Origin: Methanomicrobiales archaeon
Lineage (GTDB): Archaea; Halobacteriota; Methanomicrobia; Methanomicrobiales; Methanoculleaceae
DNA length: 5,863 nucleotides
Direction: 5' to 3'
NCBI GenBank assembly: GCA_012521035.1
Contig: JAAYND010000131.1
Coordinates: 1 to 5,863 of the forward strand
The notes beneath the pieces are model-generated. The model was not told the DNA's origin. It saw only the letters and a list, made by a program, of their open reading frames with translations, and did no database searches. The translations under genes were made by a program, and so were the position numbers. Below, one piece after another: positions 1 through 5,090 of the stretch (the first letter of the stretch is position 1; each line of letters opens with the position of its first letter).

Positions 1-628
1 CATCTGTGTTCGACGGTCGGTGGACAGTGACGACGAGATACTCTCCCGGTCCTACCCCGACATCCTCGAGAATCCGGGAGCGCTCCTCCGCAACCGCGCG
101 GTTGAACTCAAGCGCATCCACCATCACGTCCCCGACAAGATAAACCCCATCCCGGATCCCTTCGGCCGCGAGGTTTGCGACAGCCGTCTTCGTTGGGCAG
201 AAGAGGATATCCGATGCATGATCGGTGAGAACCCGGTTCACCTCCTCGGGCATCCGGCGGTCAAAACTCCGGAGCCCCGCCTCGACGTGCGCAACCGGGA
301 TATGCATCTTCGCTGCCGCAAGTGCGCCGGCGAGGGTCGAGTTCGTGTCCCCATAAACCAGAACAATATCTGGTTTCTCCCTCTCGAAGACATCCTCGAT
401 CGCGCCGAGCATCGCCCCGGTCTGCCGGCCGTGCGTCCCTGAGCCTATACCGAGGTTGTAGTCGGGCTCCGGGATGGCGAGTTCCTCAAAGAAGACTGCC
501 GACATACCATGGTCATAGTGCTGTCCGGTATGGACAAGCACCTCCTCGTGCTCCTTCCTGAGCTCCCTTGAAACCGGGGCACACTTGATGAACTGAGGCC
601 GCGCGCCGACGATCGATACGATCTTCAC
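1..628 (-). CDS. wecB: UDP-N-acetylglucosamine 2-epimerase (non-hydrolysing), C-terminus off window
   Basis: This cytoplasmic enzyme interconverts UDP-GlcNAc and UDP-ManNAc, supplying the substrate of the dehydrogenase encoded just upstream. Only the first 209 residues are visible; the family is about 360-380 residues, so some 150 residues lie beyond the left edge. Signatures seen in order: GARPQFIK at residues 8-15 (N-terminal Rossmann half, uridine-diphosphate side), TGQHYD at 34-39, YGDTNSTLAG at 92-101, HVEAGLRS at 114-121 followed by RRMPEEVNR at 124-132, GDVMVDAL at 166-173, and HRPSNTD at 203-209, the family's HRxxNTD motif. The start is GTG at 626-628. It is chosen because the protein then opens at the canonical first beta strand (MKIVSIVGARPQ) and has an excellent ribosome-binding site (AGGTGATC). 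Only 5 bases separate it from the dehydrogenase stop. The family call is near certain; the exact hexosamine specificity is inferred from the pairing. Confidence 0.95.
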   Translation of the reverse strand, partial: MKIVSIVGARPQFIKCAPVSRELRKEHEEVLVHTGQHYDHGMSAVFFEELAIPEPDYNLGIGSGTHGRQTGAMLGAIEDVFEREKPDIVLVYGDTNSTLAGALAAAKMHIPVAHVEAGLRSFDRRMPEEVNRVLTDHASDILFCPTKTAVANLAAEGIRDGVYLVGDVMVDALEFNRAVAEERSRILEDVGVGPGEYLVVTVHRPSNTD

Positions 629-631
629 AGT

Positions 632-639
632 GATCACCT
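632..639 (-). promoter_or_regulatory. Ribosome-binding site of the epimerase, containing the upstream stop codon
   Basis: On the minus strand this reads AGGTGATC, an uninterrupted match to the archaeal anti-Shine-Dalgarno tail (GATCACCT), three bases before the GTG start at 628. The TGA stop of the dehydrogenase (634-636) sits inside it, so ribosomes terminating on the first gene are already over the initiation signal of the second. It decides the GTG start and predicts translational coupling. Confidence 0.85.
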
Positions 640-2064
640 GATTGGATGATCGTTCCTGTCGCCCCGGCCGATCCCTTTGTAGACAAAACCGGCCTGGATA
701 AAGAGATCCGGGTCGACGACGTTCCGACCGTCGACGATGACCGGGTGCTCCTCTCCCGAGATCTTCTTCATCCACGCCGGATCGAGAGCGAAGTAGTGGC
801 GGTGGGCCGTGAAGATGACAACGGCATCCACTCCTGTGAGTGTTTCCACAAGATCCTGTGAGATCTCGATCCCCGGATATTCGCTCACGTAGGGATCGTG
901 GATCCTGACCACCGCCCCCGTCTCCTCCATCGCCGCGAGGTAGGGCTCCGCGGGGGTGTTCCGGGTATCATCCGAGTTCTGGATGAACGCCCACCCGAGG
1001 AGCGCGACCGTTGCCCCCCCCGGTTCCTTCCCGGCACGTTTGAGTCCCTCAAGGGTCAGGTGGACCATATGGCGGGGCATGAACTCGTTGATCGCCCGCG
1101 CGACGCCGAAGATCGACTTCTCCCCGTGCGGGTACCAGAGATCGCCCCCGAGAACCTGTGCCCCCCGCTCGAGGTGCCAGGAGTCCTTCGTCAGGCAGTG
1201 GCCACCGACACCCGCCCCCGGCCAGAGGATCGCCCGGGTGATCCCCTCCCCCTTGAGGGAGTCAATCCCTGCCCGGACGTCATAGACATTGACCCCTATC
1301 GCCTCACAGTGTAGCGCGAGCTGGTTTGCAGCCGCGATCTGGAGATCACGGAAGGCATTCTCGGCGGTCTTCGTCACCTCGGCCGCGGTCGCGGTCATCG
1401 ATATGATCTTCCCGGTCGTGAGCACCGGCCGGTAGAGCTCGACCGCGCGTGCGGTTGAGACATCATCGATACCGCCGACGATCCGGTCATGCTCGCGGAT
1501 ATTCCGGAGCAGTCTCCCGACCATAACCCGCTCGGGGGCGTGCGCGAGGCAGAACTCTTTGCCGGCAGTAAGCCCGGACTCCGCCTCAAGGATCTCGCGG
1601 GCCATGCCGGCAGTCGTTCCCGGGGTGACGGTTGACTCAAGCACAACAAGCGTCCCTTCGGCGATGTATCGCCCTACGTTCCTGAGCCCTTCGATCAGGG
1701 CCGAGAAGTCGGGGATGAGATCTTTTGGGTCAAGAAAAGGCGTCTGGATGGCGAGCGTCACCGCATCGCACCCTGCGATCTCCGAGAAGTCCGATGTGCA
1801 CCGGAACTTCCCGGCGTCGGTGACCTTCCTGAGAAGTTCCTCCAGCCCTGGTTCCTCACCTTTCAGCGGCGACTCCCCCCGGTTCAGCATGGCGACCTTA
1901 TACCCCGACGACGCCGAGTCCCGCTGGAACCCGACGACCGAATCAAACTCCGGTGCATCAGCAAAGAGAGCTGCGGCGGGGATGCCGACATACCCCATAC
2001 CGACGACACCTACCGTCCTGATCGGACCTCTCTTCCCGATGATCGACTGCAACCTCTCACTCAT
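634..2064 (-). CDS. wecC: UDP-N-acetyl-D-mannosamine dehydrogenase (UDP-ManNAcA-forming)
   Basis: This member of the UDP-glucose/GDP-mannose dehydrogenase family would oxidise C6 of UDP-ManNAc to the acid UDP-ManNAcA in two NAD+-dependent steps. With 476 residues it is somewhat longer than typical members (about 420-440). Seen in order: Rossmann motif GMGYVG at 22-27; IQTPF at 106-110; ESTVTPGTT at 143-151; APERVMVGRLL at 176-186; the middle-domain KTAENAFRD at 232-240 (K232, N236); GVGGHCLTKD at 285-294 with catalytic thiol C290; and a C-terminal UDP-binding domain with GWAFIQNSDDTRNTPAEP at 357-374. In most relatives the position of I361 is a lysine (AFKP), so this is a variant clade. The ATG at 2062-2064 is preferred over an in-frame GTG at 2073: it overlaps the preceding stop as ATGA and has GCGGTG six bases upstream. 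The substrate is inferred mainly from the adjacent 2-epimerase; UDP-GlcNAc is the main alternative. Confidence 0.92.
   Translation of the reverse strand: MSERLQSIIGKRGPIRTVGVVGMGYVGIPAAALFADAPEFDSVVGFQRDSASSGYKVAMLNRGESPLKGEEPGLEELLRKVTDAGKFRCTSDFSEIAGCDAVTLAIQTPFLDPKDLIPDFSALIEGLRNVGRYIAEGTLVVLESTVTPGTTAGMAREILEAESGLTAGKEFCLAHAPERVMVGRLLRNIREHDRIVGGIDDVSTARAVELYRPVLTTGKIISMTATAAEVTKTAENAFRDLQIAAANQLALHCEAIGVNVYDVRAGIDSLKGEGITRAILWPGAGVGGHCLTKDSWHLERGAQVLGGDLWYPHGEKSIFGVARAINEFMPRHMVHLTLEGLKRAGKEPGGATVALLGWAFIQNSDDTRNTPAEPYLAAMEETGAVVRIHDPYVSEYPGIEISQDLVETLTGVDAVVIFTAHRHYFALDPAWMKKISGEEHPVIVDGRNVVDPDLFIQAGFVYKGIGRGDRNDHPIR
2061..2064 (-). other. ATGA stop/start overlap between oxidoreductase and dehydrogenase
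   Basis: The minus strand reads ATGA here. TGA (2063-2061) closes the oxidoreductase and ATG (2064-2062) opens the dehydrogenase. Four-base overlaps of this kind are typical of coupled genes on one transcript and support a single operon for the three sugar-nucleotide enzymes. Confidence 0.8.
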
Positions 2065-2972
2065 GCAAAACACCGCGTGACTTCTTCGCAGATCTCCATA
2101 TTCAACAGCGCCTGCGCAGGATTGACCGGGAACTCACCGCCCTTCGCCACAGAATCAAGGAACGTCGCAAGCTCGAGTTTCAGCGGCTCCTGTTTGTTCA
2201 CGAGCACCTTCTCGATGATGTTCTCCTGCACGTAGCGCTCATTCTCTACTGAGTACTGCCCGGGCTTTCTGTGGATGTAGATCTCCTGGGCCATAAAATC
2301 CCCCTCGATGGTGAACTCCTCTTCTTCTATGTAGATCATACGTATCTTCTTGGATGATTTCCTGCTCGCTGAGAGATAGATCGTTGTATCGCCAAACGAG
2401 AAGAGGGCGCTACAGACATCCCGGTTACCGCTGCCAGCGAGATGATAGCCGTCATCCGGGAGGAGGACGTTTCTCATGATATCCACATCGTGGATCATCA
2501 GATCCTCGACGACCGAAGAACCGCTCACCCGGGAAGAGGCCGGGTTGTGCCGCTTCATCTCGATGTAAAGGGGGTTCTGGACGATCTTTTTGATCTCGGG
2601 GACGATCGGGTTGAACCGCTCGATGTGCCCGACGCCGACGGTGAGACCATCGGGAATCTTCGCAATAAGCCTCCTTGCCTCCTCTGCCGTCGCGCAGATA
2701 GGTTTTTCGATGAGGAGCGGCACCCCGGCATCGAGCACCGTCTCAGCGATAGAGAAGTGGTAGGGCGTCGGGACACAGACGCTCACTGCATCCACGCTTC
2801 TGAGCAGGTTTTCAATGGTTGAAGAGACCGTTGCCCCGAAGGTATCGGCGAGGTCGCTTGCCGCCTTTTCATTGAGGTCATACAGGTAGAGCGAATCTAC
2901 CGCTTTCAACTCTGAGTACACACGGGCATGGTTCCTGCCCATCATTCCGACACCGATTACTCCTACGTCCAA
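2061..2972 (-). CDS. Gfo/Idh/MocA oxidoreductase, possible UDP-GlcNAc 3-dehydrogenase
   Basis: This is a 303-residue NAD(P)-dependent sugar oxidoreductase, a normal length for the family. The N-terminal Rossmann domain carries GVGMMGRNHA at residues 7-16, a conserved turn CVPTPYHF at 66-73, and the family's EKP signature at 89-91 (K90). The C-terminal substrate domain has GHIERFNP at 115-122 and DLMIHDVDI at 157-165, whose D157 and H161 match the usual catalytic region. This pattern resembles WlbA/GnnA-type enzymes that oxidise the C3 hydroxyl of UDP-acetamido-sugars. A UDP-GlcNAc 3-dehydrogenase of this type has been characterised in Methanococcus maripaludis, so that function is plausible but not shown here. 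No partner aminotransferase or acyltransferase is in the window. The start is TTG (2970-2972); no in-frame ATG or GTG lies between it and the upstream stop, and GGCGGTGA precedes it. It is the first gene of the minus-strand operon, and its TGA overlaps the next ATG. Confidence 0.88.
   Translation of the reverse strand: MDVGVIGVGMMGRNHARVYSELKAVDSLYLYDLNEKAASDLADTFGATVSSTIENLLRSVDAVSVCVPTPYHFSIAETVLDAGVPLLIEKPICATAEEARRLIAKIPDGLTVGVGHIERFNPIVPEIKKIVQNPLYIEMKRHNPASSRVSGSSVVEDLMIHDVDIMRNVLLPDDGYHLAGSGNRDVCSALFSFGDTTIYLSASRKSSKKIRMIYIEEEEFTIEGDFMAQEIYIHRKPGQYSVENERYVQENIIEKVLVNKQEPLKLELATFLDSVAKGGEFPVNPAQALLNMEICEEVTRCFA
2071..2076 (-). promoter_or_regulatory. Ribosome-binding site favouring the ATG start of the dehydrogenase
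   Basis: On the minus strand this reads GCGGTG, six bases before the ATG at 2064. The alternative GTG start at 2073 is part of this same motif and would have no comparable site of its own, so the shorter 476-residue protein is preferred. Confidence 0.6.
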
Positions 2973-2976
2973 AATT

Positions 2977-2984
2977 TCACCGCC
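2977..2984 (-). promoter_or_regulatory. Ribosome-binding site that fixes the TTG start of the oxidoreductase
   Basis: The minus strand reads GGCGGTGA, four bases before TTG at 2972. GGTGA matches the archaeal anti-Shine-Dalgarno tail. Since the only other in-frame options are methionines inside the Rossmann loop (residues 10 and 11), this site decides the start. Confidence 0.75.
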
Positions 2985-3008
2985 GATGGTATTGCCGTTG
3001 TACGCTCA

Positions 3009-3022
3009 CCAGGGATCCCTGG
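3009..3022. promoter_or_regulatory. Perfect 14-bp palindrome, possible operator
   Basis: CCAGGGATCCCTGG is a perfect, gapless inverted repeat located 37 bp upstream of the oxidoreductase TTG, in the position expected for an operator or promoter-proximal site of the left arm. Identical GTTGTAC heptamers lie on either side. A dimeric DNA-binding regulator is one reading; a chance palindrome in GC-rich DNA is the alternative. Confidence 0.4.
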
Positions 3023-3131
3023 ATGATACTCGCAGTTGTACATTAGCACCCTTCTGTCATGACGTTATCGTGAATGGAGTGTGATCCCATTTTGAGGGGG
3101 GGAGGTTGTTGCCCCCTTCCTTCGGGCATGT

Positions 3132-3151
3132 GGGTCAGGATCTCCTGACTC
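3132..3151. repeat. Inverted repeat / hairpin in the flippase leader
   Basis: The core GTCAGGA-TC-TCCTGAC (3134-3149) is a perfect 7-bp inverted repeat. As RNA it extends by a G-U and a G-C pair to about 8 bp closed by the tetraloop AUCU. No T-rich tract follows it, so it does not look like an ordinary terminator. It is the first of two hairpins upstream of the flippase. Confidence 0.65.
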
Positions 3152-3262
3152 CCCGTAGCGGGATTCCCGGCAGAAAGCCCGGAAAAGTTGGTGATCGGTG
3201 AGTTGCCTATTCTGCGCGTGGAGGTTTCTCCTGTGCGAATCACCTCAAATCCACAAGGATAA
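3149..3262 (+). other. Short open frame with protein-like composition, status unclear
   Basis: After a TGA at 3146-3148 this frame stays open to TAA at 3260-3262. It reads LPVAGFPAESPEK, then LVIGELPILRVEVSPVRI, then TSNPQG, which looks more like protein than the neighbouring frames. Within it a TTG at 3203 would give 19 residues (SD GGTGATC at 3190-3196, 6-base spacing), and a GTG at 3233 would give 9 residues (SD GGAGGT at 3220-3225, 7-base spacing). It could be a leader peptide, the tail of a decayed gene, or chance. I do not recognise it. Confidence 0.2.
3164..3184. repeat. Second hairpin in the flippase leader
   Basis: TTCCCGGC (3164-3171) faces GCCCGGAA (3177-3184) across the loop AGAAA, giving seven pairs with a single C-C mismatch. 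It competes with a smaller CCCG-TAG-CGGG hairpin at 3152-3162, since GGG 3160-3162 can also pair with CCC 3166-3168. Two stems 12 bases apart suggest a structured leader or an inserted repeat unit. Confidence 0.5.
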
Positions 3263-3282
3263 AGACTTTCACAGCCAAACCA

Positions 3283-4767
3283 ATGCTCGTGTTTCGTCCC
3301 TCCAGGTATCTCGCGCGCGTCATGAGAATCGACCCCGTCCAGCGGCAGAGTGCTATCAGCCTCGCCTCGACGATCGGACTCACCGCGGTCGGATTTCTTT
3401 CCACGATGTACTTCGCCCATACCGTAGGGCCGTCGATACTGGGGGCGTACTTCCTCTTCGTCGCCTACTATAGCGTCTTTAACCTGATCGGGGATGGCGG
3501 GTTTGGGGGCGCCGCTGTGAAGCGGATCAGTGAAGGGGAAGATCAGAACGCATACTTCACTGCGTTTGTCCTCCTCCGCGTGGTGTTGACGATCGTTTCG
3601 GTGGGCTTCCTCATCGTCGCGCAACCGTACCTCGTTAAGATCACCCTGTCAGGGGTGTTCCCCTGGCTCGTCCTCGCACTGATCGCGAGCACCTTCACGA
3701 ACATCGCCTCAAACAGTGTCTACGGGCAGGGAAAGGTCGGCATCATCCAGATCGGAAGCCTGATCGACAATCTGGTCCGGATAGGTATCCAGGTCGCCGC
3801 GATCATGCTCGGTTTCGGCCTTGCCGGTCTTATCGGGGGTTTTGTTGCCGGCATCCTGGTCTCAGGTCTCTTTGATTTCAGGTTCCTCGACCTCTCCCTA
3901 TCCTCGTTCCGCCGGTCGCACATCGCAAGCCTCTTCACCTTCTCGGTCTGGACGTTCCTCAGTTCGAGCGGTTACCTTGTCTTTTCGTATGCCGATACGA
4001 TAATGATCGGCTACTTCATGACCGAGGCCGATATTGGCATCTACCGCGTGGCGTTCCAGCTCACATCGCTTGCGGCGTTCGTCACCCTGGCGCTCCATAC
4101 CACACTCTATCCGAAGATCAGTTACTGGGGGAAGCAACATGATCTCTCCCTGGTAGAGTCTGCGCTCGCCCGCGCCTTCACCTACTCGCTCCTGCTCGCG
4201 GTCCCGGTCGTTGTCGGGGGCTGGATCCTCGGTGAACGCCTCCTCTACTTCTTTTACGGGGAGGCATTCGCCACCGGAGCGGGGGCGCTCGCCATACTCC
4301 TGCTCGTCCAGGTGGCGAGCGTATTCATGTACCTCCAGACGATGTGTTTGAACGCCCTTGACCGACCGAAAGACTCTTTCCGGGTGACAGCGATCGCGGT
4401 CGCTGCAAACATCGGGCTAAACCTCCTCCTCATACCGGTATATGGCATCATCGGGGCGTCGCTTGCGACACTCATCACCATGATCCTGAACGCAACACTC
4501 GCCCACCGCGCCCTCTCCCGGAGCATTCGTGTGCAGATAGAGCCCCGGCCCACAGGAAACATCATCCTTGCCGCGCTCGCCATGGCAGCCGCTGTCATGG
4601 TCTTTTCGCTCATAATTCCGCTTTCAAATGTCTTTCTCGTCCTCGGAGCGGTCGGGCTCGGAGGGTTTGTCTATATCCTGATCCTCCTCAGGATTGACCG
4701 TGGCATCCACGATGAACTGAGAGAACTGGTGCAGAAGTTCGGGATCCCGTGGCCGGATAGACTCTAA
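3283..4767 (+). CDS. MOP-superfamily polysaccharide / lipid-linked oligosaccharide flippase (Wzx-like)
   Basis: This integral membrane protein would flip a lipid-linked glycan across the cytoplasmic membrane. The 494 residues, or 481 from the alternative ATG at 3322, fit the family's usual 450-500. About 12-14 hydrophobic helices are visible, roughly at residues 24-46, 52-70, 92-114, 125-143, 165-198 (two), 214-236, 252-272, 300-322, 333-357, 368-386, 387-408, 425-446 and 448-469. The N-terminal block (QSAISLASTIGLTAVGF at 22-38, then GPSILGAYFLF at 49-59 and GDGGFGGAAVKRISEG at 70-85) is characteristic of the polysaccharide_synt branch, and a short charged cytoplasmic tail ends in GIPWPDRL. 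Neither start has a good Shine-Dalgarno. ATG 3283 is kept because a weak TATA-like GGATAAAG lies about 25 bases upstream, as a leaderless transcript would need, but 3322 (MRIDPVQRQS) is quite possible. The substrate is not readable; the neighbouring sugar genes suggest an acetamido-sugar-containing glycan. Confidence 0.93.
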   Translation: MLVFRPSRYLARVMRIDPVQRQSAISLASTIGLTAVGFLSTMYFAHTVGPSILGAYFLFVAYYSVFNLIGDGGFGGAAVKRISEGEDQNAYFTAFVLLRVVLTIVSVGFLIVAQPYLVKITLSGVFPWLVLALIASTFTNIASNSVYGQGKVGIIQIGSLIDNLVRIGIQVAAIMLGFGLAGLIGGFVAGILVSGLFDFRFLDLSLSSFRRSHIASLFTFSVWTFLSSSGYLVFSYADTIMIGYFMTEADIGIYRVAFQLTSLAAFVTLALHTTLYPKISYWGKQHDLSLVESALARAFTYSLLLAVPVVVGGWILGERLLYFFYGEAFATGAGALAILLLVQVASVFMYLQTMCLNALDRPKDSFRVTAIAVAANIGLNLLLIPVYGIIGASLATLITMILNATLAHRALSRSIRVQIEPRPTGNIILAALAMAAAVMVFSLIIPLSNVFLVLGAVGLGGFVYILILLRIDRGIHDELRELVQKFGIPWPDRL

Positions 4768-4777
4768 TGATCAGCAC

Positions 4778-4954
4778 ATGGACTCCATCGCCCCAGGCGC
4801 TCTCTCCATCCCGGAAGTGACAGAACCCCTCCATCTGTACAGAGAGGATGACGAAGGAATAAACCCACAAATCGAGACCTGGAGAAAGATCTTCGATCTC
4901 TCTGCCAGCCATATGCTTTCGGTCTCAAGGCGGAGTGTATCACTCACCCTGTGA
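4778..4954 (+). CDS. Possible small protein or gene remnant, 58 codons, unrecognised
   Basis: An ATG ten bases after the flippase stop opens a 58-residue frame (begins MDSIAPGALSIPEVTEPLHL, ends SVSRRSVSLTL). TGATC lies five bases ahead of the ATG as a partial Shine-Dalgarno. The predicted product is acidic in the middle (REDDEG at 22-27) and basic near the end, with no membrane segment, signal peptide or motif I know. About 60% of codons end in G or C, less than I expect for the neighbouring genes but not against coding. Its position suggests co-transcription with the flippase. It might be a genuine small protein, a decayed N-terminal piece of a lost gene, or chance; I cannot assign a function. 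Confidence 0.3.
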   Translation: MDSIAPGALSIPEVTEPLHLYREDDEGINPQIETWRKIFDLSASHMLSVSRRSVSLTL

Positions 4955-4991
4955 TTACTGCAGGAAAGGACCGGTAGAGATCTTTCTCGAT
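4871..4991. repeat. Interrupted inverted repeat
   Basis: AGATCTTTCTCGAT (4978-4991) is the reverse complement of ATCGAGA + AAGATCT, which occurs at 4871-4892 split by the eight bases CCTGGAGA. The uninterrupted common core is 11 bp (GAGAAAGATCT at 4882-4892 against AGATCTTTCTC at 4978-4988). It could fold the 3' part of the small ORF into a long hairpin or mark the ends of an old insertion. Confidence 0.35.
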
Positions 4992-4992
4992 C

Positions 4993-5026
4993 GCACAACC
5001 CGGGGTGCCTGCCCCGGGGTTCGTGC
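4993..5026. repeat. Strong GC-rich hairpin before the glycosyltransferase
   Basis: GCACAACCCGGGG (4993-5005) pairs with CCCCGGGGTTCGTGC (5012-5026) across the loop TGCCTG. This gives about 13 base pairs with two single-base bulges (G5016 and C5022), by far the most stable stem I see in the window. It lies between the flippase and the glycosyltransferase. No T-run follows, so a classical terminator is doubtful. It could be an RNA-stabilising 3' end for the upstream transcript, a processing site, or part of a small RNA. Confidence 0.6.
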
Positions 5027-5090
5027 TATGGCAAACTTGATACTCAATGGCGTCTGGTAGACCTGACTATCAAGGGGTTCTCCTATCGGC

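Larger units (their letters stand above)
2973..3282. other. Divergent spacer between the two arms, no confident gene
   Basis: This 310-bp region must hold the promoters of both arms, but I see no strong archaeal TATA box (TTTATATA-like). The best weak candidate for the left arm is CTAATGTAC on the minus strand (about 3039-3047). For the flippase the best is GGATAAAG around 3257-3264. The region also holds a 7-bp direct repeat GTTGTAC (2997-3003 and 3035-3041) flanking a palindrome, a G-rich run followed by CCCCC (3096-3115), two hairpins (3132-3151, 3164-3184), and SD-like sequences at 3190-3196 (GGTGATC) and 3220-3225 (GGAGGT). An open frame of protein-like composition runs 3149-3262 on the plus strand. 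Its role is not known to me. Confidence 0.6.
4768..5090. other. Spacer between flippase and glycosyltransferase
   Basis: This 323-bp stretch has no confidently coding frame. It contains a possible small ORF (4778-4954), an interrupted 14-bp inverted repeat (4871-4892 against 4978-4991), and a strong GC-rich hairpin (4993-5026). The last 60 bases before the glycosyltransferase show AGGGG at 5073-5077, too far from the start to be a good ribosome-binding site, and no clear TATA box. Such a gap inside an otherwise compact locus suggests lost or inserted sequence, or a separate promoter for the glycosyltransferase. Confidence 0.6.

Noticed and set aside
20..442. Plus-strand open frame of 140 codons, and the one at 322-561
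   Set aside because: Both lie antisense to the epimerase, whose motifs are unmistakable on the minus strand; high GC makes long shadow frames common.
898..1314. Plus-strand frames at 646-861, 898-1314, 956-1285 and 1559-2080, and a minus-strand frame at 1395-1649
   Set aside because: All lie within the dehydrogenase gene in other frames and show low-complexity, arginine- and proline-rich translations without motifs.
2442..2822. Plus-strand frame of 126 codons and minus-strand frame at 2555-2776
   Set aside because: Shadows of the oxidoreductase, which has clear Rossmann and EKP motifs in its own frame.
3096..3115. G-run followed by CCCCC as a terminator for a minus- or plus-strand transcript
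   Set aside because: No T-rich tract on either side and no gene ending here; both flanking genes start, not end, at this spacer.
3198..3473. Plus-strand GTG frame of 91 codons overlapping the flippase start
   Set aside because: Out of frame with the flippase for most of its length; its SD-like GGTGATC is only one base from the GTG, too close to work.
3043..3624. Minus-strand frame of 193 codons across the spacer and the flippase start
   Set aside because: More than half lies antisense to the conserved flippase N-terminus, and the translation is charged and motif-free. Its spacer part is discussed as a possible repeat instead.
4688..4998. Minus-strand frames of 74 and 75 codons
   Set aside because: No motif or convincing ribosome-binding site, and they oppose the flippase tail; the plus-strand 58-codon frame is the more protein-like reading.
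5011..5026. GGGGTTCG resembling a tRNA T-arm
   Set aside because: No acceptor stem, D-arm or anticodon arm can be built around it; it is one side of the GC-rich hairpin.
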